Source: Strigamia acuminata
Lineage: Eukaryota > Arthropoda > Chilopoda > Geophilomorpha > Linotaeniidae
Length of the DNA stretch: 60,000 nt
Reading direction: 5' to 3'
NCBI GenBank assembly: GCA_949358305.1
Contig: OX442314.1
Location: 66,041,369-66,101,368 of the forward strand
Position 1 is the stretch's first letter, and every line of letters starts with the position of its first letter. The position numbers were made by a program, and so were the translations under genes. Below the pieces are notes generated by a model, which ran no database searches, was not told where the DNA came from, and was given only the letters and a program-made list of their open reading frames with translations. Of the stretch, positions 48,501 to 60,000 are shown in pieces.

Positions 48501-49720
48501 TTAAACCTTAGTAGAAGGCTCCAATGTAAGTTTTAGAAACATTCAACCATTGATTTAGGAGAATAGACTTTTGATCTCATCACAGTTGACTTAGCACAAA
48601 CACCACAAGACCAATGTCTCTGAATGTTCAGAAATAGTGTTTAAACCTTAGTAGAAGGCTCCAATGTAAATTTTAGAAACATCCAACCAATAATTTGGGA
48701 GAATAGACTTTTGATCTCATCACAGTTGACTTAGCACAAACACCACAAGACCAATGTCTCTGAATGTTCAGAAATAGTGTTTAAACCTTAGTAGAAGGCT
48801 CCAATGTAAGTTTTAGAGACATCCAACCAATGATTTGGGAGAATAGACTTTTGATCTAATCACAGTTGACTTAGCACAAACACCACAAGACCAATGTCTC
48901 TGAATGTTCAGAAATAGTGTTTAAACCTTAGTAGAAGGCTCCAATGTAAGTTTTAGAAACATTCAACCATTGATTTAGGAGAATAGACTTTTGATCTCAT
49001 CACAGTTGACTTAGCACAAACACCACAATCCAATGTCTCTGAATGTTCAGAAATAGTGTTTAAACCTTAGTAGAAGGCTCCAATGTAAGTTTTAGAAACA
49101 TCCAACCAATGATTTGGGAGAATAGACTTTTGATCTCATCACAGTTGACTTAGCACAAACACCACAAGACCAATGTCTCTGAATGTTCAGAATTAGTGTT
49201 TAAACCTTAGTAGAAGGCTCTAATGTAAGTTTTAGAAACATCCAACCAATGATTTGGGAGAATAGACTTTTGATCTCATCACAGTTGACTTAGCACAAAC
49301 ACCACAAGTCCAATGTCTCTGAATGTTCAGAAATAGTGTTTAAACCTTAGTAGAAGCCTTCAATATAAGTTTTAGCAACACCCAAGCAATAAATTTTGAA
49401 AAAAAAATTTTGAGTTTATTTCACATCGCAGTTGACTTAGCACAAACACCACAAGACCAATGTCTCTGAATGTTCAGAAATAGTGTTTAAACCTTAGTAG
49501 AAGGCTCCAATGTAAGTTTTAGAAACATCCAACCAATGATTTGGGAGAATAGACTTTTGATCTCATCACAGTTGACTTAGCACAAACACCACAAGACCAA
49601 TGTCTCTAAATGTTCAGAAATAGTGTTTAAACCTTAGTAGAAGGCTCCAATGTAAGTTTTAGAAACATCCAACCAATGATTTGGGAGAATAGACTTTTGA
49701 TCTCATCACAGTTGACTTAG
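39548..49720 (-). repeat. Satellite array in inverted orientation (about 73 units)
   Basis: The same 140-bp family read on the minus strand. Markers mirror array 2: v2 at about 40710, v1 at 41412 and 42819, CACCGTT variants at 42117 and 45917 (3,800 bp apart), and a v1 at 45212. It mirrors the left arm to about 46.0 kb apart from a two-unit deletion before 43386 and a two-unit gain before 45212. Beyond about 46 kb the unit order differs, with many units of the TAATTCT type. It ends at 49720 in the CTAAG phase. Confidence 0.95.
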
Positions 49721-52700
49721 GTTGCTTGGGTATTGCTAAAACTTATATTGAAGGCTTCTACTAAGGTTTAAACACTATTTCTGAACATTCAGAGACATTG
49801 GACTTGTGGTGTTTGTGCTAAGTCAACTGTGATGAGATCAAAAGTCTATTCTCCCAAATCATTGGTTGGATGTTTCTAAAACTTACATTGGAGCCTTCTA
49901 CTAAGGTTTAAACACTATTTCTGAACATTCAGAGACATTGGACTTGTGGTGTTTGTGCTAAGTCAACTGTGATGAGATCAAAAGTCTATTCTCCCAAATC
50001 ATTGGTTGGATGTTTCTAAAACTTACATTGGAGCCTTCTACTAAGGTTTAAACACTATTTCTGAACATTCAGAGACATTGGTGTTTGTGCTAAGTCAACT
50101 GCGATCTGAAATGAGCTCAAAATTTTTTTTTCAAAATTTATTGCTTGGGTGTTGCTAAAACTTACATTTAAGGCTTCTACAAAGGTTTAAACCCTATTTA
50201 TAAACATTCAGACACATTGGACTTGTGGTGTTTGTGCTAAGTCAACTGTGATGAGATCAAAAGTCTATTCTCCCAAATCATTGGTTGGATGTTTCTAAAA
50301 CTTACATTGGAGCCTTCTACTAAGGTTTAAACACTATTTCTGAACATTCAGAGACATTGGTCTTGTGGTGTTTGTGCTAAGTCAACTGTGATGAGATCAA
50401 AAGTCTATTCTCCTAAATCAATGGTTGAATGTTTCTAAAACTTACATTGGAGCCTTCTACTAGGGTTTAAACACTATTTCTGAACATTCAGAGACATTGG
50501 ACTTGTGGTGTTTCTGCTAAGTCAACTGTGATGAGATCAAAAGTCTATTCTCCCAAATCATTGGTTGGATGTTTCTAAAACTTACATTGGAGCCTTCTAC
50601 TAAGGTTTAAACACTATTTCTGAACATTCAGAGACATTGGTCTTGTGGTGTTTGTGCTAAGTCAACTGTGATTAGATCAAAAGTCTATTCTCCCAAATCA
50701 TTGGTTGGATGTCTCTAAAACTTACATTGGAGCCTTCTACTAAGGTTTAAACACTATTTCTGAACATTCAGAGACATTGGTCTTGTGGTGTTTGTGCTAA
50801 GTCAACTGTGATGAGATCAAAAGTCTATTCTCCCAAATCATTGGTTGGATGTTTCTAAAATTTACATTGGAGCCTTCTACTAAGGTTTAAACACTATTTC
50901 TGAACATTCAGAGACATTGGTCTTGTGGTGTTTGTGCTAAGTCAACTGTGATGAGATCAAAAGTCTATTCTCCTAAATCAATGGTTGGATGTCTCTAAAA
51001 CTTACATTGGAGCCTTCTACTAAGGTTTAAACACTATTTCTAAACATTCAGAGACATTGGTCTTGTGGTGTTTGTGCTAAGTCAACTGTGATTAGATCAA
51101 AAGTCTATTCTCCCAAATCATTGGTTGGATGTCTCTAAAACTTACATTGGAGCCTTCTACTAAGGTTTAAACACTATTTCTGAACATTCAGAGACATTGG
51201 TCTTGTGGTGTTTGTGCTAAGTCAACTGTGATGAGATCAAAAGTCTATTCTCCTAAATCAATGGTTGAATGTTTCTAAAACTTACATTGGAGCCTTCTAC
51301 TAAGGTTTAAACACTATTTCTGAACATTCAAAGACATTGGACTTGTGGTGTTTGTGCTAAGTCAACTGTGATGAGATCAAAAGTCTATTCTCCCAAATCA
51401 TTGGTTGGATGTTTCTAAAACTTACATTGGAGCCTTCTACTAAGGTTTAAACACTATTTCTGAACATTCAGAGACATTGGACTTGTGGTGTTTGTGCTAA
51501 GTCAACTGTGATGAGATCAAAAGTCTATTCTCCCAAATCATTGGTTGGATGTTTCTAAAACTTACATTGGAGCCTTCTACTAAGGTTTAAACACTATTTC
51601 TGAACATTCAGAGACATTGGTGTTTGTGCTAAGTCAACTGCGATCTGAAATAAGCTCAAAATTTTTTTTTCAAAATTTATTGCTTGGGTGTTGCTAAAAC
51701 TTACATTTAAGGCTTCTACAAAGGTTTAAACACTATTTATAAACATTCAGACACATTGGACTTGTGGTGTTTGTGCTAAGTCAACTGTGATGAGATCAAA
51801 AGTCTATTCTCCCAAATCATTGGTTGGATGTTTCTAAAACTTACATTGGAGCCTTCTACTAAGGTTTAAACACTATTTCTGAACATTCAGAGACATTGGT
51901 CTTGTGGTGTTTGTGCTAAGTCAACTGTGATGAGATCAAAAGTCTATTCTCCTAAATCAATGGTTGAATGTTTCTAAAACTTACATTGGAGCCTTCTACT
52001 AAGGTTTAAACACTATTTCTGAACATTCAGAGACATTGGACTTGTGGTGTTTCTGCTAAGTCAACTGTGATGAGATCAAAAGTCTATTCTCCCAAATCAT
52101 TGGTTGGATGTTTCTAAAACTTACATTGGAGCCTTCTACTAAGGTTTAAACACTATTTCTGAACATTCAGAGACATTGGTCTTGTGGTGTTTGTGCTAAG
52201 TCAACTGTGATGAGATCAAAAGTCTATTTTCCTAAATCAATGGTTGAATGTTTCTAAAACTTACATTGGAGCCTTCTACTAAGGTTTAAACTCTATTTCT
52301 GAACATTCAGAGACATTGGACTTGTGGTGTTTCTGCTAAGTCAACTGTGATGAGATCAAAAGTCTATTCTCCCAAATCATTGGTTGGATGTTTCTAAAAC
52401 TTACATTGGAGCCTTCTACTAAGGTTTAAACACTTTTTCTGAACATTCAGAGACATTGGTCTTGTGGTGTTTGTGCTAAGTCAACTGTGATGAGATCAAA
52501 AGTCTATTCTCCCAAATCATTGGTTGGATGTTTCTAAAACTTACATTGGAGCCTTCTACTAAGGTTTAAACACTATTTCTGAACATTCAGAGACATTGGA
52601 CTTGTGGTGTTTGTGCTAAGTCAACTGTGATGAGATCAAAAGTCTATTCTCCCAAATCATTGGTTGGATGTTTCTAAAACTTACATTGGAGCCTTCTACT

Positions 52701-55700
52701 AAGGTTTAAACACTATTTCTGAACATTCAGAGACATTGGTGTTTGTGCTAAGTCAACTGCGATCTGAAATGAGCTCAAAATTTTTTTTTCAAAATTTATT
52801 GCTTGGGTGTTGCTAAAACTTACATCTACAAAGGTTTAAACACTATTTATAAACATTCAGACACATTGGACTTGTGGTGTTTGTGCTAAGTCAACTGTGA
52901 TGAGATCAAAAGTCTATTCTCCCAAATCATTGGTTGGATGTTTCTAAAACTTACATTAGAGCCTTCTACTAAGGTTTAAACACTATTTCTAAACATTCAG
53001 AGACATTGGTCTTGTGGTGTTTGTGCTAAGTCAACTGTGATTAGATCAAAAGTCTATTCTCCCAAATCATTGGTTGGATGTCTCTAAAACTTACATTGGA
53101 GCCTTCTACTAAGGTTTAAACACTATTTCTGAACATTCAGAGACATTGGTGTTTGTGCTAAGTCAACTGCGATCTGAAATGAGCTCAAAATTTTTTTTTC
53201 AAAATTTATTGCTTGGGTGTTGCTAAAACTTACATTTAAGGCTTCTACAAAGGTTTAAACCCTATTTATAAACATTCAGACACATTGGACTTGTGGTGTT
53301 TGTGCTAAGTCAACTGTGATGAGATCAAAAGTCTATTCTCCCAAATCATTGGTTGGATGTTTCTAAAACTTACATTGGAGCCTTCTACTAAGGTTTAAAC
53401 ACTATTTCTGAACATTCAGAGACATTGGTCTTGTGGTGTTTGTGCTAAGTCAACTGTGATGAGATCAAAAGTCTATTCTCCTAAATCAATGGTTGAATGT
53501 TTCTAAAACTTACATTGGAGCCTTCTACTAAGGTTTAACACTATTTCTGAACATTCAGAGACATTGGACTTGTGGTGTTTCTGCTAAGTCAACTGTGATG
53601 AGATCAAAAGTCTATTCTCCCAAATCATTGGTTGGATGTTTCTAAAACTTACATTGGAGCCTTCTACTAAGGTTTAAACACTATTTCTGAACATTCAGAG
53701 ACATTGGTCTTGTGGTGTTTGTGCTAAGTCAACTGTGATTAGATCAAAAGTCTATTCTCCCAAATCATTGGTTGGATGTCTCTAAAACTTACATTGGAGC
53801 CTTCTACTAAGGTTTAAACACTATTTCTGAACATTCAGAGACATTGGTCTTGTGGTGTTTGTGCTAAGTCAACTGTGATGAGATCAAAAGTCTATTCTCC
53901 CAAATCATTGGTTGGATGTTTCTAAAATTTACATTGGAGCCTTCTACTAAGGTTTAAACACTATTTCTGAACATTCAGAGACATTGGTCTTGTGGTGTTT
54001 GTGCTAAGTCAACTGTGATGAGATCAAAAGTCTATTCTCCTAAATCAATGGTTGAATGTTTCTAAAACTTACATTGGAGCCTTCTACTAAGGTTTAAACA
54101 CTATTTCTGAACATTCAGAGACATTGGACTTGTGGTGTTTGTGCTAAGTCAACTGTGATGAGATCAAAAGTCTATTCTCCCAAATCATTGGTTGGATGTT
54201 TCTAAAACTTACATTGGAGCCTTCTACTAAGGTTTAAACACTATTTCTGAACATTCAGAGACATTGGACTTGTGGTGTTTGTGCTAAGTCAACTGTGATG
54301 AGATCAAAAGTCTATTCTCCCAAATCATTGGTTGGATGTTTCTAAAACTTACATTGGAGCCTTCTACTAAGGTTTAAACACTAATTCTGAACATTCAGAG
54401 ACATTGGTCTTGTGGTGTTTGTGCTAAGTCAACTGTGATGAGATCAAAAGTCTATTCTCCTAAATCAATGGTTGAATGTTTCTAAAACTTACATTGGAGC
54501 CTTCTACTAAGGTTTAAACACTATTTCTGAACATTCAGAGACATTGGACTTGTGGTGTTTGTGCTAAGTCAACTGTGATGAGATCAAAAGTCTATTCTCC
54601 CAAATCATTGGTTGGATGTTTCTAAAACTTACATTGGAGCCTTCTACTAAGGTTTAAACACTATTTCTGAACATTCAGAGACATTGGACTTGTGGTGTTT
54701 GTGCTAAGTCAACTGTGATGAGATCAAAAGTCTATTCTCCCAAATCATTGGTTGGATGTTTCTAAAACTAACATTGGAGCCTTCTACTAAGATTTAAACA
54801 CTATTTCTGAACATTCAGAGACATTAGTGTTTGTGCTAAGTCAACTGCGATCTGAAATGAGCTCAAAATTTTTTTTTCAAAATTTATTGCTTGGGTGTTG
54901 CTAAAACTTACATCTACAAAGGTTTAAACACTATTTATAAACATTCAGACACATTGGACTTGTGGTGTTTGTGCTAAGTCAACTGTGATGAGATCAAAAG
55001 TCTATTCTCCCAAATCATTGGTTGGATGTTTCTAAAACTTACATTAGAGCCTTCTACTAAGGTTTAAACACTATTTCTAAACATTCAGAGACATTGGTCT
55101 TGTGGTGTTTGTGCTAAGTCAACTGTGATTAGATCAAAAGTCTATTCTCCCAAATCATTGGTTGGATGTCTCTAAAACTTACATTGGAGCCTTCTACTAA
55201 GGTTTAAACACTATTTCTAAACATTCAGAGACATTGGTCTTGTGGTGTTTGTGCTAAGTCAACTGTGATTAGATCAAAAGTCTATTCTCCCAAATCATTG
55301 GTTGGATGTCTCTAAAACTTACATTGGAGCCTTCTACTAAGGTTTAAACACTATTTCTGAACATTCAGAGACATTGGTCTTGTGGTGTTTGTGCTAAGTC
55401 AACTGTGATGAGATCAAAAGTCTATTCTCCTAAATCAATGGTTGAATGTTTCTAAAACTTACATTGGAGCCTTCTACTAAGGTTTAAACACTATTTCTGA
55501 ACATTCAAAGACATTGGACTTGTGGTGTTTGTGCTAAGTCAACTGTGATGAGATCAAAAGTCTATTCTCCCAAATCATTGGTTGGATGTTTCTAAAACTT
55601 ACATTGGAGCCTTCTACTAAGGTTTAAACACTATTTCTGAACATTCAGAGACATTGGACTTGTGGTGTTTGTGCTAAGTCAACTGTGATGAGATCAAAAG

Positions 55701-58700
55701 TCTATTCTCCCAAATCATTGGTTGGATGTTTCTAAAACTTACATTGGAGCCTTCTACTAAGGTTTAAACACTATTTCTGAACATTCAGAGACATTGGTGT
55801 TTGTGCTAAGTCAACTGCGATCTGAAATAAGCTCAAAATTTTTTTTTCAAAATTTATTGCTTGGGTGTTGCTAAAACTTACATTTAAGGCTTCTACAAAG
55901 GTTTAAACACTATTTATAAACATTCAGACACATTGGACTTGTGGTGTTTGTGCTAAGTCAACTGTGATGAGATCAAAAGTCTATTCTCCCAAATCATTGG
56001 TTGGATGTTTCTAAAACTTACATTGGAGCCTTCTACTAAGGTTTAAACACTATTTCTGAACATTCAGAGACATTGGTCTTGTGGTGTTTGTGCTAAGTCA
56101 ACTGTGATGAGATCAAAAGTCTATTCTCCTAAATCAATGGTTGAATGTTTCTAAAACTTACATTGGAGCCTTCTACTAAGGTTTAAACACTATTTCTGAA
56201 CATTCAGAGACATTGGACTTGTGGTGTTTCTGCTAAGTCAACTGTGATGAGATCAAAAGTCTATTCTCCCAAATCATTGGTTGGATGTTTCTAAAACTTA
56301 CATTGGAGCCTTCTACTAAGGTTTAAACACTATTTCTGAACATTCAGAGACATTGGTCTTGTGGTGTTTGTGCTAAGTCAACTGTGATAAGATCAAAAGT
56401 CTATTTTCCTAAATCAATGGTTGAATGTTTCTAAAACTTACATTGGAGCCTTCTACTAAGGTTTAAACACTATTTCTGAACATTCAGAGACATTGGACTT
56501 GTGGTGTTTCTGCTAAGTCAACTGTGATGAGATCAAAAGTCTATTCTCCCAAATCATTGGTTGGATGTTTCTAAAACTTACATTGGAGCCTTCTACTAAG
56601 GTTTAAACACTTTTTCTGAACATTCAGAGACATTGGTCTTGTGGTGTTTGTGCTAAGTCAACTGTGATGAGATCAAAAGTCTATTCTCCCAAATCATTGG
56701 TTGGATGTTTCTAAAACTTACATTGGAGCCTTCTACTAAGGTTTAAACACTATTTCTGAACATTCAGAGACATTGGACTTGTGGTGTTTGTGCTAAGTCA
56801 ACTGTGATGAGATCAAAAGTCTATTCTCCCAAATCATTGGTTGGATGTTTCTAAAACTTACATTGGAGCCTTCTACTAAGGTTTAAACACTATTTCTGAA
56901 CATTCAGAGACATTGGTGTTTGTGCTAAGTCAACTGCGATCTGAAATGAGCTCAAAATTTTTTTTTCAAAATTTATTGCTTGGGTGTTGCTAAAACTTAC
57001 ATCTACAAAGGTTTAAACACTATTTATAAACATTCAGACACATTGGACTTGTGGTGTTTGTGCTAAGTCAACTGTGATGAGATCAAAAGTCTATTCTCCC
57101 AAATCATTGGTTGGATGTCTCTAAAACTTACATTGGAGCCTTCTACTAAGGTTTAAACACTATTTCTAAACATTCAGAGACATTGGTCTTGTGGTGTTTG
57201 TGCTAAGTCAACTGTGATTAGATCAAAAGTCTATTCTCCCAAATCATTGGTTGGATGTCTCTAAAACTTACATTGGAGCCTTCTACTAAGGTTTAAACAC
57301 TATTTCTGAACATTCAGAGACATTGGTCTTGTGGTGTTTGTGCTAAGTCAACTGTGATGAGATCAAAAGTCTATTCTCCTAAATCAATGGTTGAATGTTT
57401 CTAAAACTTACATTGGAGCCTTCTACTAAGGTTTAAACACTATTTCTGAACATTCAAAGACATTGGACTTGTGGTGTTTGTGCTAAGTCAACTGTGATGA
57501 GATCAAAAGTCTATTCTCCCAAATCATTGGTTGGATGTTTCTAAAACTTACATTGGAGCCTTCTACTAAGGTTTAAACACTATTTCTGAACATTCAGAGA
57601 CATTGGACTTGTGGTGTTTGTGCTAAGTCAACTGTGATGAGATCAAAAGTCTATTCTCCCAAATCATTGGTTGGATGTTTCTAAAACTTACATTGGAGCC
57701 TTCTACTAAGGTTTAAACACTATTTCTGAACATTCAGAGACATTGGTGTTTGTGCTAAGTCAACTGCGATCTGAAATAAGCTCAAAATTTTTTTTTCAAA
57801 ATTTATTGCTTGGGTGTTGCTAAAACTTACATCTACAAAGGTTTAAACACTATTTATAAACATTCAGACACATTGGTCTTGTGGTGTTTGTGCTAAGTCA
57901 ACTGTGATGAGATCAAAAGTCTATTCTCCTAAATCAATGGTTGAATGTTTCTAAAACTTACATTGGAGCCTTCTACTAAGGTTTAAACACTATTTCTGAA
58001 CATTCAGAGACATTGGACTTGTGGTGTTTCTGCTAAGTCAACTGTGATGAGATCAAAAGTCTATTCTCCCAAATCATTGGTTGGATGTTTCTAAAACTTA
58101 CATTGGAGCCTTCTACTAAGGTTTAAACACTATTTCTGAACATTCAGAGACATTGGACTTGTGGTGTTTCTGCTAAGTCAACTGTGATGAGATCAAAAGT
58201 CTATTCTCCCAAATCATTGGTTGGATGTTTCTAAAACTTACATTGGAGCCTTCTACTAAGGTTTAAACACTTTTTCTGAACATTCAGAGACATTGGTCTT
58301 GTGGTGTTTGTGCTAAGTCAACTGTGATGAGATCAAAAGTCTATTCTCCCAAATCATTGGTTGGATGTTTCTAAAACTTACATTGGAGCCTTCTACTAAG
58401 GTTTAAACACTATTTCTGAACATTCAGAGACATTGGACTTGTGGTGTTTGTGCTAAGTCAACTGTGATGAGATCAAAAGTCTATTCTCCCAAATCATTGG
58501 TTGGATGTTTCTAAAACTTACATTGGAGCCTTCTACTAAGGTTTAAACACTATTTCTGAACATTCAGAGACATTGGTGTTTGTGCTAAGTCAACTGCGAT
58601 CTGAAATGAGCTCAAAATTTTTTTTTCAAAATTTATTGCTTGGGTGTTGCTAAAACTTACATCTACAAAGGTTTAAACACTATTTATAAACATTCAGACA

Positions 58701-60000
58701 CATTGGACTTGTGGTGTTTGTGCTAAGTCAACTGTGATGAGATCAAAAGTCTATTCTCCCAAATCATTGGTTGGATGTTTCTAAAACTTACATTAGAGCC
58801 TTCTACTAAGGTTTAAATACTATTTCTAAACATTCAGAGACATTGGTCTTGTGGTGTTTGTGCTAAGTCAACTGTGATTAGATCAAAAGTCTATTCTCCC
58901 AAATCATTGGTTGGATGTCTCTAAAACTTACATTGGAGCCTTTTACTAAGGTTTAAACACTATTTCTGAACATTCAGAGACATTGGTCTTGTGGTGTTTG
59001 TGCTAAGTCAACTGTGATGAGATCAAAAGTCTATTCTCCCAAATCATTGGTTGGATGTTTCTAAAACTTACATTGGAGCCTTCTACTAAGGTTTAAACAC
59101 TATTTCTGAACATTCAGAGACATTGGTCTTGTGGTGTTTGTGCTAAGTCAACTGTGATGAGATCAAAAGTCTATTCTCCTAAATCAATGGTTGAATGTTT
59201 CTAAAACTTACATTGGAGCCTTCTACTAAGGTTTAAACACTATTTCTGAACATTCAAAGACATTGGACTTGTGGTGTTTGTGCTAAGTCAACTGTGATGA
59301 GATCAAAAGTCTATTCTCCCAAATCATTGGTTGGATGTTTCTAAAACTTACATTGAAGCCTTCTACTAAGGTTTAAACACTATTTCTGAACATTCAGAGA
59401 CATTGGACTTGTGGTGTTTGTGCTAAGTCAACTGTGATGAGATCAAAAGTCTATTCTCCCAAATCATTGGTTGGATGTTTCTAAAACTTACATTGGAGCC
59501 TTCTACTAAGGTTTAAACACTATTTCTGAACATTCAGAGACATTGGTGTTTGTGCTAAGTCAACTGCGATCTGAAATGAGCTCAAAATTTTTTTTTCAAA
59601 ATTTATTGCTTGGGTGTTGCTAAAACTTACATTTAAGGCTTCTACAAAGGTTTAAACACTATTTATAAACATTCAGACACATTGGACTTGTGGTGTTTGT
59701 GCTAAGTCAACTGTGATGAGATCAAAAGTCTATTCTCCCAAATCATTGGTTGGATGTTTCTAAAACTTACATTGGAGCCTTCTACTAAGGTTTAAACACT
59801 ATTTCTGAACATTCAGAGACATTGGTCTTGTGGTGTTTGTGCTAAGTCAACTGTGATGAGATCAAAAGTCTATTCTCCTAAATCAATGGTTGAATGTTTC
59901 TAAAACTTACATTGGAGCCTTCTACTAAGGTTTAAACACTATTTCTGAACATTCAGAGACATTGGACTTGTGGTGTTTCTGCTAAGTCAACTGTGATGAG
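49721..60000 (+). repeat. Satellite array 3 (about 73 units, forward, v2-rich, runs off right edge)
   Basis: Begins mid-unit in a v1 tail. v2 units lie at 50105, 51644, 52763, 53173, 54851, 55821, 56940, 57770, 58600 and 59570, usually followed by a unit with TATTTATAAACATTCAGACAC, as in array 1. The stretch from 58600 onward matches array 1 from 6083 onward (970 bp to the next v2, with the same CATTAGAGCC, GATTAG and CCTTTTACT markers in order). It belongs to the same higher-order class as array 1 and differs from array 2. Confidence 0.95.

Noticed and set aside
1-60000. Telomeric repeat, rRNA or tRNA genes
   Set aside because: I saw no TTAGG-type tandem array and no tRNA- or rRNA-like sequence. 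TTAGG-like strings occur only singly inside satellite units.

Overview
The window looks like arthropod, probably insect, heterochromatin. About two thirds (roughly 40 kb) is one satellite family built from 140-bp units. Most of the rest is three BEL/Pao-type LTR retrotransposon copies, all on the minus strand. The BEL/Pao assignment rests on gag (DUF1759-like), three zinc knuckles, a DUF1758-like aspartic protease and, in copy A, the first residues of the BEL reverse-transcriptase region. I see no host gene, rRNA, tRNA or CRISPR array. Nothing in the sequence names the species.

Layout, left to right. (1) 1-4686: element A, running off the left edge, with open gag-pol, 5' leader, primer-binding site (PBS) and a 1.56-kb 5' LTR. 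(2) 4687-10398: satellite array 1. (3) 10399-14952: element B, a different BEL lineage, cut inside its polyprotein by the satellite, with leader repeats, PBS and probable LTR. (4) 14953-19378: element C, a near twin of A, cut in the protease region where B's LTR begins; B probably inserted into C. (5) 19379-25377: non-satellite, non-coding sequence with one decayed gag fragment and an LTR-like terminus, possibly an old third BEL-like element. (6) 25378-39547: satellite array 2, forward, with a 27-unit higher-order repeat of about 3.8 kb. (7) 39548-49720: the same satellite inverted, forming a long palindrome with array 2. (8) 49721-60000: array 3, forward again, of the same subtype mix as array 1.

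The main points for a second look are: the higher-order repeat and its foldback palindrome; recurrent breakpoints in one short stretch of the 140-bp unit; a diverged 0.66-kb block inside the otherwise almost identical A and C; a shared tandem leader motif in two BEL lineages; a perfect 20-bp X-box-type palindrome and a CRE in the A/C LTR; and a D-P-G-S protease motif in both lineages. Nothing here is a clear new gene system. The satellite architecture is the best candidate for something undescribed, and an assembly artefact must be excluded for the palindrome.
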